Below, piece after piece: positions 1 to 7,612 of a stretch of 58,274 nt of DNA; the first letter of the stretch is position 1, and every line of letters begins with the position of its first letter. Made by a program: the position numbers and the translations under genes. The stretch spans positions 1 to 58,274 of the forward strand of contig CALVCV010000008.1 in assembly GCA_944326155.1 (NCBI GenBank), written 5' to 3'. The notes under the pieces are model-generated. The model saw only the letters and a list, made by a program, of their open reading frames with translations. It did not search any database and was not told where the DNA came from. This stretch comes from an uncultured Bacilli bacterium. Its GTDB lineage: Bacteria > Bacillota_I > Bacilli_A > ML615J-28 > CAG-313.

Positions 1-78
1 TATCATAAACAAAAAAATCGTGTTTTTATCTAAACTATTCATTTAATATTTCAGTTTAGATTATACACGAATATTAGA

Positions 79-84
79 TATAAT
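79..84 (+). promoter_or_regulatory. -10 element of the first gene
   Basis: A TATAAT hexamer lies about 65 nt before the ATG at 148. The matching -35 is weak (TTTAGA at 55-60, 18-nt spacer). A GAGG ribosome-binding site precedes the ATG. Confidence 0.45.
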
Positions 85-147
85 AGTAAAGCATTGATGG
101 GGGTGTAATAGTATAGTTCAGTTGCTTATGAATAATGAGGTATATAT

Positions 148-1131
148 ATGATAGATAAAAAAATATTAGATAAAGTGGTCATTCATAAAGATCAAGGCTA
201 TGCGTTTTATTTTCAGCATAATGATTACATTATGAAGAAAGTAAATGGTTTTGAAAAAGATGAAAATAGTCCGCATATTACTTTTGATACTTGTTTTAGA
301 CTGGCGTCTGTTACAAAACAATTCATCGCTTTGGCAATTATTCAATTAGTGAATAATGATAAACTTGCTTTTTCAACTAAAATTACTGATATATTTTTAG
401 ATTTTCCTTGTTATTTTGACAAAATTACTGTTCAAAATTTACTAAATCATACATCAGGTATTTATGATTATGAAGATCTACCTCATAAAGATGATGATAA
501 ACAAATTAAAGATGAAGATATTTTATCTTTTTTAAAAACAACAACAACTACTTATTTTAAGCCAGGCACAAAGTATCGTTATAGCAATACAGCATATATT
601 TTACTTGGGCAAATCATTGAAAGAGTAACTAACAAGAAACTAGATACCTATTTAAAAGAAAATATTTTTGAAAAAATAGGATTGATTCATACATATGTTA
701 ATAATGAAGGAACAACACAAATTCCTAGTAGAGCCTATGGTCACTTATTGCAAGACGAAAAAATAATCGTTAAAGATCAATATTGGTGTAGTGCAACGGT
801 TAGCGATGGAGGAATATATTCTACTATCAATGATTTGAATAAATGGATTGATTATTTGTTAAATGATGACTTTGCAAAGTTAAAAAAAACGATGTTTTAT
901 CCAAGCGTTTTTGATGAAAAGACCACTTCTTATTATGGAGCAGGCATGCGTATTTATCATTTTAATAATAAAGATATATATTATCATTGTGGAGATACAA
1001 TTGGTACCAATACATTTATCCTTTTTTCTCCAGACGTTAATTTACGTTGTCTTTTCTTAACAAATATGGGTAATATTGATACTGAAAATTTAAAAGAAAA
1101 TATTATAAAATATTTAAAAGAAAAGGATTGA
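148..1131 (+). CDS. Serine hydrolase, beta-lactamase/penicillin-binding-like family
   Basis: The 327-aa protein carries the three signatures of the class C beta-lactamase/DD-peptidase fold: SVTK with the nucleophile at Ser54 and Lys57, YSN at 145-147, and an HCGDTIG block near residue 280 that takes the place of the KTG/HTG motif. No signal peptide is visible, so it is probably cytoplasmic and acts as an esterase or peptidase on small substrates; resistance to beta-lactams should not be assumed. The ATG at 148 follows a GAGG at a good distance. It ends in TGA, which shows that TGA is a stop here. It is a single-gene unit. A second member of the family lies at 23679. Family is sure; substrate unknown. 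Confidence 0.85.
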   Translation: MIDKKILDKVVIHKDQGYAFYFQHNDYIMKKVNGFEKDENSPHITFDTCFRLASVTKQFIALAIIQLVNNDKLAFSTKITDIFLDFPCYFDKITVQNLLNHTSGIYDYEDLPHKDDDKQIKDEDILSFLKTTTTTYFKPGTKYRYSNTAYILLGQIIERVTNKKLDTYLKENIFEKIGLIHTYVNNEGTTQIPSRAYGHLLQDEKIIVKDQYWCSATVSDGGIYSTINDLNKWIDYLLNDDFAKLKKTMFYPSVFDEKTTSYYGAGMRIYHFNNKDIYYHCGDTIGTNTFILFSPDVNLRCLFLTNMGNIDTENLKENIIKYLKEKD

Positions 1132-1158
1132 GTTCATTATGAACACAATCCTTTATTT
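1122..1158. terminator. Bidirectional terminator
   Basis: AAAGGATTG plus GTTC pairs with GAAC plus CAATCCTTT, interrupted by one A/A mismatch. T-rich tracts follow in both directions, so it serves the convergent genes on either side. Confidence 0.75.
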
Positions 1159-1166
1159 ACATTATC

Positions 1167-1328
1167 TTATTCATTCTTTTTTCTTGGTTTAAAAGCATGA
1201 TTTAAAACAAGAATAAGAAGGAAAATTATAAACATCGCAATAAACAAAGCAAGGAACCCTTTCCAAGCAATATTTAAAGCATCCATTACCATATCTTTAT
1301 TAAAGGACATTATAAATAATTTCATCAT
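1167..1328 (-). CDS. oadG: Small membrane subunit, OadG-like (decarboxylase gamma chain)
   Basis: A 53-aa ORF read directly on the minus strand. It starts MMKLFIMSFNKDMVMDAL, has one strong transmembrane segment (about residues 25-43), and ends in a basic tail. In the Na+-translocating oxaloacetate/methylmalonyl-CoA decarboxylase family the gamma chain is a small single-span protein that holds the complex together, and it is encoded beside the beta chain, as here. AAGGAAGGT lies just before the ATG. It is shorter than typical OadG and lacks the extended polar C-terminus. The identification rests on topology and on its place directly downstream of oadB. Confidence 0.6.
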   Translation of the reverse strand: MMKLFIMSFNKDMVMDALNIAWKGFLALFIAMFIIFLLILVLNHAFKPRKKNE

Positions 1329-1341
1329 AGTACTACCTTCC

Positions 1342-2445
1342 TTATATAAATAATGATAAAATTACACCACCAGCAATTGCTGAAGCGACTTGTCCAGCAA
1401 TGTTTGCACTAGCAGCATGCATTAATAAATAATTTGTTTTATCTTCTTTTATACCCATTTGATGTACAATTCTTGATGCCATTGGAAAAGCTGAAATACC
1501 TGCTGCGCCAACCATTGGATTTATCTTTTTTTTAGAAAATAGATTAATCAATTTAACAAAGAAAATACCACCAACTGTATCAAAGACAAAAGCAAGTAAA
1601 CCAAGTCCCATAATCATAAGGGTTTGCCATGTAACAAACTTATCAGCTACCATAGTAAATGAAATGGTAATACCAAGTAATAAAGTTACAAGATTGGTTA
1701 AAACATCACTTGCAGTCTTAGATAGACTATCTAAAACACCACATTCTCGAATTAAATTACCAAACATTAAGAAACCTACAAGAGAAACAGATTCAGGTGC
1801 AAGAAGCCCTGCCACAATTGTAATTGCAATTGGAAAAATAATTTTTGTTCCTTTAGAAATACTTCTTGGATTATATTCCATCTTCATTAATCTTTCTTTT
1901 TTAGTTGTACAAAGTTTAATAACAAATGGCTGAATTAAAGGAACAAGTGCCATGTAGCAATATGCAGCAACGGTAATTGGTCCAATATAATTTGAATTTA
2001 ATTTTTGTGATACTAAAATGGAAGTAGGTCCATCAGCAGCACCAATGATACCAATAGATGCGGCATCTTTAATATCAAAGCCTAAAAGAGTGGCTAAGAT
2101 AATAACCAAAAAGATACCAGCTTGGGCTGCAGAACCAATAAAAATTAATTTTGGATTAGATAGTAAAGGACCAAAATCAAGCATTGAACCAATACCAATA
2201 AAAAGTAGTAAAGGCATAATTTCGCTTGCTTCAATACCAACACTAAATAACCACTCAATTGCTCCTGACTCACCTATTGCACCACTATTTGGAATATTGA
2301 CGATAATTGCACCAATACCCATTGGTAAAAGTAGAGATGGTTCTAACTTCTTTTTAATAGCTAAGAAAATTAAAATAATTCCAACCACATACATTACAAT
2401 TTGATCAATTGTAATGTTTTTTATTCCTTCTAATAAAAAACTCAT
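1342..2445 (-). CDS. oadB: Na+-transporting decarboxylase beta subunit
   Basis: The 367-aa very hydrophobic protein has about nine membrane spans. It contains the family's conserved blocks GAADGPTSI and GAAGISAFPMA and the C-terminal Ala/Gly-rich segment (AASANIAGQVASAIAGG). OadB/MmdB couples decarboxylation of a biotin-bound carboxyl group to Na+ export. The start is the ATG at 2445, preceded by AAGGAGGT; a longer reading to 2490 would place the ribosome-binding site inside the gene. The carboxyltransferase (alpha) and biotin carrier genes are not in this window, so the substrate (oxaloacetate, methylmalonyl-CoA or glutaconyl-CoA) cannot be decided. It forms an operon with the small gamma-like gene. 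Confidence 0.9.
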   Translation of the reverse strand: MSFLLEGIKNITIDQIVMYVVGIILIFLAIKKKLEPSLLLPMGIGAIIVNIPNSGAIGESGAIEWLFSVGIEASEIMPLLLFIGIGSMLDFGPLLSNPKLIFIGSAAQAGIFLVIILATLLGFDIKDAASIGIIGAADGPTSILVSQKLNSNYIGPITVAAYCYMALVPLIQPFVIKLCTTKKERLMKMEYNPRSISKGTKIIFPIAITIVAGLLAPESVSLVGFLMFGNLIRECGVLDSLSKTASDVLTNLVTLLLGITISFTMVADKFVTWQTLMIMGLGLLAFVFDTVGGIFFVKLINLFSKKKINPMVGAAGISAFPMASRIVHQMGIKEDKTNYLLMHAASANIAGQVASAIAGGVILSLFI

Positions 2446-2508
2446 TTTAAGACCTCCTTGTTGATTTGATTTAAAGGTCTTGCAAATCATTACTGACTAT
2501 TATATCCG

Positions 2509-2526
2509 GAAAAGTTGAAACTTTTC
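2509..2526. promoter_or_regulatory. Palindromic operator candidate in the oadB promoter
   Basis: GAAAAGT-TGAA-ACTTTTC is a perfect 7-bp inverted repeat. On the minus strand a TATAAT (plus-strand 2500-2505) lies just downstream, so the palindrome falls in the -35/-10 spacer region of oadB. The neighbouring gene encodes a Crp/Fnr-type regulator, an obvious candidate ligand. The link is inference. Confidence 0.45.
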
Positions 2527-2643
2527 GTGTTGACGAATATAATATGGTAGCTACTCCCCTTTTATAAATGAAAGAATATGTAATTATTTTAAACTAAAAT
2601 AGTTATCATAACTCTAATATTATACTATAAAAAACAAAAAATA

Positions 2644-3312
2644 TCATACTATTTGATAAAATATTGTAAAATGGTTTTTTTTATAATCAATAATTTTATC
2701 TTGTTTTAATTTGCTTAATGTAATGGAAAGTGCACTTCTATCAACAGCTAAATAATCTGCTAATTCTTGACGATTAAAAGGAATATCAAAACTATCTGAT
2801 TGATAAAACTTGCTACAGTTTGAAAGGTAAGATAGTACTTTTTCTTTAATTGTTCTTTTTGAAATATTTTCAATCTTATTAATTAAAGCAATATTTTTAG
2901 TAGAAAGGATACTGACAGAATTTTTCATTAATGTAGTATGATGATGGCAATGATTCGAACAAGGATTAAAAATTTTCTTACTATCAATAAATAAAATCTT
3001 ACAATCTGTCATTGATATTAAAGAAACTGGATAATGGGTAATATTAGAATAAGAATAAGCAATGCCAAAAACCATATTTTTACCTAGATAACTAATAATT
3101 GAGCGATTACCCCAATAATCATCAGATACAACTGAAGCTGCACCTTCTTTAATGACTAAAACATATTTTATTTCATCCCCATAGTGAATAATAGTGTTAC
3201 CCTTTTTAAACTTTTTTTCAAATGTTTTAAAACAATGTGTAATACTTTTTTCTTCTATTTCAGTGAATCCTAAGAATAAAGGGCATACATTTTCTTCAAT
3301 ATTTTTTTTCAT
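2644..3312 (-). CDS. Crp/Fnr-family transcriptional regulator
   Basis: The 222-aa protein has an N-terminal cupin-like effector domain (about residues 20-130) and a C-terminal winged helix with the recognition segment RQELADYLAVDRSALS (about 177-192). A Cys/His cluster, CSNHCHHH, sits in the region joining the two domains, and there is another Cys near residue 9. Such clusters occur in the anaerobic Firmicute branch of this family and could bind metal or sense redox state, but no classical four-Cys FNR cluster is present. AAAGGAG precedes the ATG. It is transcribed divergently from the superoxide reductase gene, so a role in oxygen or redox response is plausible but not shown. Confidence 0.85.
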   Translation of the reverse strand: MKKNIEENVCPLFLGFTEIEEKSITHCFKTFEKKFKKGNTIIHYGDEIKYVLVIKEGAASVVSDDYWGNRSIISYLGKNMVFGIAYSYSNITHYPVSLISMTDCKILFIDSKKIFNPCSNHCHHHTTLMKNSVSILSTKNIALINKIENISKRTIKEKVLSYLSNCSKFYQSDSFDIPFNRQELADYLAVDRSALSITLSKLKQDKIIDYKKNHFTIFYQIV

Positions 3313-3324
3313 AATTTCTCCTTT

Positions 3325-3340
3325 TGTTGCAAAAACAACA
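3325..3340. promoter_or_regulatory. Inverted repeat in the divergent regulator/sor promoter
   Basis: TGTTG-N6-CAACA lies between the Crp/Fnr-like gene and the superoxide reductase gene, about 22 bp upstream of a TATAAT at 3362-3367. It has the half-site spacing of Crp/Fnr operators but its sequence differs from the palindrome at 2509. Confidence 0.3.
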
Positions 3341-3410
3341 TACTTTCTAATTATATTATAGTATAATAATAATGTATTGTAAAATATTAAGAGAAAAAGG
3401 AGATAAAAAA

Positions 3411-3779
3411 ATGAAATTTTATTATTGTAAACATTGTAAAAATATTGTTACTTTTGTCAAAAAAGTAGTTCCAAAAATTGTTTGTTGTAATGAAACAATG
3501 GAAGAATTAGTACCTGGAAGTGTTGATGCGGCACAAGAAAAACATGTTCCTGTTGTTGAAGTAAATGGTAGAGAAGTAAAAGTATCTGTTGGTAGTGTTG
3601 AACATCCAATGTTACCTGAACATTTTATTGAATGGATTATTATTGAAACAACAAAAGGTTCACACACTAAGAATTTAAAACCTGGTGAAAAACCAGTTGC
3701 AACATTTACGCTTGCTGAAGATGAACAATTAGTTGCTGCATATGAATATTGCAATTTACATGGATTGTGGGTGAAATAA
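3411..3779 (+). CDS. Superoxide reductase (desulfoferrodoxin type)
   Basis: The 122-aa protein reduces superoxide to peroxide in the cytoplasm of anaerobes. The N-terminus is a desulforedoxin-like domain with CKHC and a CC pair (residues about 6-23) that would hold the structural iron. The catalytic part shows EKH, the HPMLPEH block and the terminal CNLHGLW, which together supply the His4-Cys ligands of the catalytic iron. The ATG at 3411 is chosen because AAAAAGGAGA lies 6 nt upstream; the in-frame ATG at 3372 has no such site. It is followed after 1 nt by the next gene, so the two are probably translated together. Confidence 0.92.
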   Translation: MKFYYCKHCKNIVTFVKKVVPKIVCCNETMEELVPGSVDAAQEKHVPVVEVNGREVKVSVGSVEHPMLPEHFIEWIIIETTKGSHTKNLKPGEKPVATFTLAEDEQLVAAYEYCNLHGLWVK

Positions 3780-3780
3780 T

Positions 3781-4053
3781 ATGGTAGAAGTAATAGTGAA
3801 AAATGGTGAAATTTCTGAAGAAGAAAAACAAGCTTACATTCAAAGAGGTATTGAAAAGTATGGTGCCGAAAACCTTCTTGGCATTGATGTCGAGTTGGAT
3901 GGTGAATATGTTAATCTTTCTTATCATATTCATAAACTTCCTTTTCAAAGAATCAGAAGAATTACTGGTTATTTAGTAGGAACATTAGATCGTTTTAACG
4001 ATGCAAAAAAAGAAGAAGTTGAAGATCGTGTAAAACATCTTTTTGCAAGATAA
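3781..4053 (+). CDS. Small protein resembling the NrdD C-terminus (glycyl-radical-like motif)
   Basis: The 90-aa protein has a charged N-terminal half and a C-terminal segment with RRITGYLVGTLDRFNDAKK and then DRVKH. This resembles the end of anaerobic ribonucleotide reductases, where a glycyl radical sits in an R-x-x-G-Y loop. The catalytic barrel and the zinc Cys pairs of NrdD are absent. The start lies 1 nt after the superoxide reductase stop, which suggests an oxidative-stress role. A spare-part function like that of GrcA/YfiD for pyruvate formate-lyase is a speculative reading. Coding status is secure; function is not. Confidence 0.7.
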   Translation: MVEVIVKNGEISEEEKQAYIQRGIEKYGAENLLGIDVELDGEYVNLSYHIHKLPFQRIRRITGYLVGTLDRFNDAKKEEVEDRVKHLFAR

Positions 4054-4063
4054 TAAAGACTTT

Positions 4064-4097
4064 AAAAAAGAATAGTATAATAGCTATTCTTTTTTTT
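4064..4097 (+). terminator. Terminator of the superoxide reductase operon
   Basis: AGAATAG pairs with CTATTCT around an 8-nt loop, extended by A/T pairs and followed by a T run. Confidence 0.8.
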
Positions 4098-4122
4098 GAC
4101 AAAAAATACAAAAATGAAAGAA

Positions 4123-4151
4123 TTGACAATCATTTTTCGATTTAGTATAAT
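4123..4151 (+). promoter_or_regulatory. Consensus sigma-A promoter for the GH18 lipoprotein
   Basis: TTGACA, a 17-nt spacer and TATAAT match the consensus perfectly. The expected transcript start is about 25 nt before the gene. Confidence 0.85.
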
Positions 4152-4183
4152 TGAAGTAGATAAAAGAATATATGGAGGGAAGA

Positions 4184-6271
4184 ATGAATAAATATTTAAG
4201 ATTATCTAGTTTACTAGTAGTTATGTTATGTTGCAGTTTACTTTTTTCTTGTAAAAAAGATAAGGATAAGGATAAAGATAATCCAGTAACTCCAATTGAT
4301 CCTATTGAATATGTTGTGGTATATGATACAACTTTTGGTAGTTTTAAAGATGGTAGTACCTACTTAGAACAAAAATATGAAGCAGGTAAATCCGTTAATT
4401 TAATAACTGAAGAACCAACAAGAGAAGGCTACGAATTTGCAGGATGGATTAATCAAGAAACACAAAAACCGGTAGTTAGTTCTTTTACTATCCAAAAAAA
4501 TGTTGTTTTAGAAGCCAATTGGGTAGTTAAAAAATTAAAAGTAACATATGATGCCATGTCAGGTAGTTTTGAAGATGGTAGTTATGAAAAAGTTTTATAT
4601 GTAGAACAAAATACCCCATTTGAATATTTAGAAATTCCTACAAATGGTAGTAGATTATTCAATGGTTGGTATAACGATGAAACTGGTGATCTTGTAGAAG
4701 AAGGTATGATGATTACAGAAGATTTGGCTGTTTATGCTAAATATCGTGAACCAGGGGAACAATTTAATGTAAATTATATTATTAATGGTGGAACGCAAGA
4801 CTTACCTTTAGTTGATACATATTATAATCAAGTTATATATCGTCTTTCAGTACCAACAAAAGCAGGCTTTGAATTTTTGGGTTGGTATAAAACTAGCGAT
4901 TTTACTGGTGAGCCAGTAAAATATCAACCAGAAAATACAACTGGTGATCAAACATATTATGCAAAGTGGCAAATCATTGATGCTAGTTATGCTGAAGTTA
5001 TTGTAGATGAATTATTACCAGCAGAAATTGATACAGATATTGATTTACCAATTAGTTATCAAGGAGCTGATTTATACTGGAGTTCTTCTAATTATGATAT
5101 TATGACCGCAAGAGGTAAAATAAATCAAACACATAGAAATGAAAATGTTGTAGTTAATGTTGAAATAACAATTGATGGACAAATCTACTCTTTTGAAAAA
5201 AATGTTGTTGTTAAAGCTATCCAATTTGAAGAATTAATTAATCCTGTTGCAGGATACTTCTACACAACAAATGTTATAACAAAATCTGAAACTTTGATGC
5301 GTAATTTAGATATTGTTTATTATGCTTTTGCTAATGTATCTAGTAGTGGTTCACTTAGTATTGAAGGCGTAAGTAGCTTTAATAAATTAATTGAAGAAGC
5401 AAATTATCTAAGACAAAATGGTATTCGAATTGTGTTATCAATTGCTGGTGGAGCAACTAATTTTTCAAATGCATGCCGTACAATAGGTTTTTCAAAACTT
5501 GCTGATAACATTATTGAGTTAGTCACAAAATATCATTTGGATGGGGTTGATATCGACTGGGAATTTCCAAGTGATGATACAGATATGAGCAATATGGCAT
5601 CTTTATGTCAAAGTTTAAGAATTAAATTAAGCGCATTAGAAGATGGTAATGGTTCACCATATCTTGTTACAGCAGCCATTCCTTCTCATGACTCATATAA
5701 GAAATTTAATCTAAGATTATTAAATAAATGCTTAGACTATGTGAATATGATGTCTTATGATATGAATCTAGCAGGTCGTACAACACACTTATGTCCATTA
5801 TTTAAAGCAAGAAATGATGGTAATGGTAAATATGGTATAGACCAAGGTATACAGTGGTTTACTGGTGCTGGTCTTGATAAAGATAAAATTATTATTGGTG
5901 CTGCATTTTATGGTAAAGCATATCATATTACAGGTCCATCACTAGGTGATAGATATCCTGGTCTTGGTGCAATGGCTGAGTTATATCACATGCAATATCA
6001 AAGTGGAACAGTTACATATTCATATATTTATAGTAATATTTTATCAAATAAAAAATATGTAAGATATTTTGATAATGAAGCAAAAGTTCCATATTTGTAT
6101 AATGAAGAAGAACAATTATTCATCACTTATGAGGATGAAGAATCATTAATTGAAAAGGTAAATTATGCATATCAAGAAGGTTTAGGTATCATGTTTTGGG
6201 AGTATGGTTATGATGAAGATAATATTTTAACAGATACTATTTGTAATCGTATGGAAGAATTAAGAGGTTAA
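4184..6271 (+). CDS. Surface lipoprotein with glycoside hydrolase family 18 domain
   Basis: The 695-aa protein has a lipoprotein signal with lipobox LFSC (Cys23) and then a Lys/Asp-rich linker. Three repeats of the InlB-B/Flg_new type follow (about residues 40-265, each ending in GW plus an A-x-W or AKY motif), then a Big-like all-beta segment (about 270-345). The C-terminal GH18 barrel carries SIAGG and the catalytic DGVDIDWE (453-460) with the proton-donor Glu at the end, plus MSYDM and a final FWEYGYD. It probably cleaves beta-1,4-linked GlcNAc polymers (chitin, peptidoglycan or N-glycan type) at the cell surface. The ATG at 4184 is preferred to 4172 because GGAGGG overlaps the earlier one. 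Monocistronic. Confidence 0.9.
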   Translation: MNKYLRLSSLLVVMLCCSLLFSCKKDKDKDKDNPVTPIDPIEYVVVYDTTFGSFKDGSTYLEQKYEAGKSVNLITEEPTREGYEFAGWINQETQKPVVSSFTIQKNVVLEANWVVKKLKVTYDAMSGSFEDGSYEKVLYVEQNTPFEYLEIPTNGSRLFNGWYNDETGDLVEEGMMITEDLAVYAKYREPGEQFNVNYIINGGTQDLPLVDTYYNQVIYRLSVPTKAGFEFLGWYKTSDFTGEPVKYQPENTTGDQTYYAKWQIIDASYAEVIVDELLPAEIDTDIDLPISYQGADLYWSSSNYDIMTARGKINQTHRNENVVVNVEITIDGQIYSFEKNVVVKAIQFEELINPVAGYFYTTNVITKSETLMRNLDIVYYAFANVSSSGSLSIEGVSSFNKLIEEANYLRQNGIRIVLSIAGGATNFSNACRTIGFSKLADNIIELVTKYHLDGVDIDWEFPSDDTDMSNMASLCQSLRIKLSALEDGNGSPYLVTAAIPSHDSYKKFNLRLLNKCLDYVNMMSYDMNLAGRTTHLCPLFKARNDGNGKYGIDQGIQWFTGAGLDKDKIIIGAAFYGKAYHITGPSLGDRYPGLGAMAELYHMQYQSGTVTYSYIYSNILSNKKYVRYFDNEAKVPYLYNEEEQLFITYEDEESLIEKVNYAYQEGLGIMFWEYGYDEDNILTDTICNRMEELRG

Positions 6272-6282
6272 AAAAGATAGTA

Positions 6283-6323
6283 AAAAAGCGTTTTATATGA
6301 ATTATTTATATAAAACGCTTTTT
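6283..6323 (+). terminator. Terminator of the GH18 gene
   Basis: AAAAAGCGTTTTATAT pairs perfectly with ATATAAAACGCTTTTT around a 9-nt loop. Confidence 0.85.
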
Positions 6324-6352
6324 ATTTTTAAAGGTCTAAATTATTTAAATAC

Positions 6353-6382
6353 TTGAAAAATATGTCCAAAATATGGTAAAAT
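6353..6382 (+). promoter_or_regulatory. Promoter of the acyltransferase-symporter pair
   Basis: TTGAAA, 18 nt, TAAAAT with an extended TGG before the -10. Confidence 0.55.
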
Positions 6383-6406
6383 AGTTATATATAGAGGCAA
6401 AAAATT

Positions 6407-7612
6407 ATGAAAAAGAAAAAATGGATTAAGTTTAGGCACCAATTCGTTATCGCTATTGTTAGAATTTTTATGCGACCAATTGCCTATTTTTATTTTGGGT
6501 TCCGCTATAAACGTTTTAAAAATGAAAAACAATCTTATTTAATTTTACATAATCATCAAACAGTTTGGGATCAATTTTTAATTGGATTAATTTGGAGTAA
6601 TAAAGTTTATTATATCATGAGTGATGATTTGACAACTATTAAGTTTTTATCACCCATCCTTAGATTTTTAGTCAATCCAATTCCCTATAAAAAATCATCA
6701 ACCGATTTTACCATTTTAAGAACCTGTAAACAAATTGCTCAAGAAAAAGGTTCAATTGTAATGGCAGTTGAAGGTAATAGAACTTATAGTGGTAAAACTG
6801 AATATATTAATCCTACAGTTGTGAAAATGATTCGTTTCTTAAAAATGCCAGTTGCTATTGTAAAAATTGAAGGTGGATATGGAATTTTTCCAAGATGGGC
6901 AAATAAAAAACGTAAAGGGCATTTTTTCGGTGAGGTTTATAAAACTTATACATATGATGAGTATAAAAATTTAAGTGATGAGACTCTTTATCAGATAATA
7001 TGTGACGATTTATATGTTAATGAATCATCACCATCAGGACCATATTATTCCTCACATAGTGCAGAATACTTAGAAAGAGTAATATATAACTGTCCACGAT
7101 GTGGTTTTACAAAATTTTATTCACACAAACAAATACTTGAATGTACAACTTGTCACATGCAATTAAGATATAATGAATATAAACAATTTGAAGGAATCAA
7201 TGTTCATTCCCCATTTAAAAATGTAAATGAGTGGTATGAATATCAAAAAGATAAATTATTTGCGATGAACCTTTTAGATTATGATACAAATTATGTATTC
7301 TTTGAAGATCAAGCAAAATATATGAACGTTGTAGCAAGAAAAAGGAAAAAGGTAATTGCTAAACAGGCGACACTTAGACTGTATGCCAATCGTTTAGAAA
7401 TTAGTTATCAAGACCAAACAAAAACGATTTATTTTGATGATATCTCATCCTCAGGTGTATTTGGTAAAAATAAACTTGATTTTTATGTAGATAGAGATAT
7501 CTTGCAATTTAAAGGTGACAACAGTTTTAATGCTATGAAATATGTAAATTTATTTTATAAATACAAAATTGAAAAAGGAGATATAAAAGATGGTAAATTT
7601 TTGGGACTCTAA
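6407..7612 (+). CDS. PlsC-like acyltransferase with zinc ribbon and PH-like tail
   Basis: The 401-aa protein begins with a lysophosphatidic-acid acyltransferase domain showing the HX4D box (HNHQTVWD, about residue 47) and an EGNRT block (about 125) in place of EGTRS. These are the catalytic and phosphate-binding motifs of 1-acyl-glycerol-3-phosphate acyltransferases. It is longer than the usual 200-250 aa: a zinc-ribbon-like CPRC...CTTC segment follows (about 228-250), then a beta-rich C-terminus resembling a bacterial PH domain. It probably acts at the inner face of the membrane in phospholipid synthesis; the added domains may mediate membrane or protein contacts. It overlaps the next gene by 23 nt. 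Confidence 0.8.
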   Translation: MKKKKWIKFRHQFVIAIVRIFMRPIAYFYFGFRYKRFKNEKQSYLILHNHQTVWDQFLIGLIWSNKVYYIMSDDLTTIKFLSPILRFLVNPIPYKKSSTDFTILRTCKQIAQEKGSIVMAVEGNRTYSGKTEYINPTVVKMIRFLKMPVAIVKIEGGYGIFPRWANKKRKGHFFGEVYKTYTYDEYKNLSDETLYQIICDDLYVNESSPSGPYYSSHSAEYLERVIYNCPRCGFTKFYSHKQILECTTCHMQLRYNEYKQFEGINVHSPFKNVNEWYEYQKDKLFAMNLLDYDTNYVFFEDQAKYMNVVARKRKKVIAKQATLRLYANRLEISYQDQTKTIYFDDISSSGVFGKNKLDFYVDRDILQFKGDNSFNAMKYVNLFYKYKIEKGDIKDGKFLGL

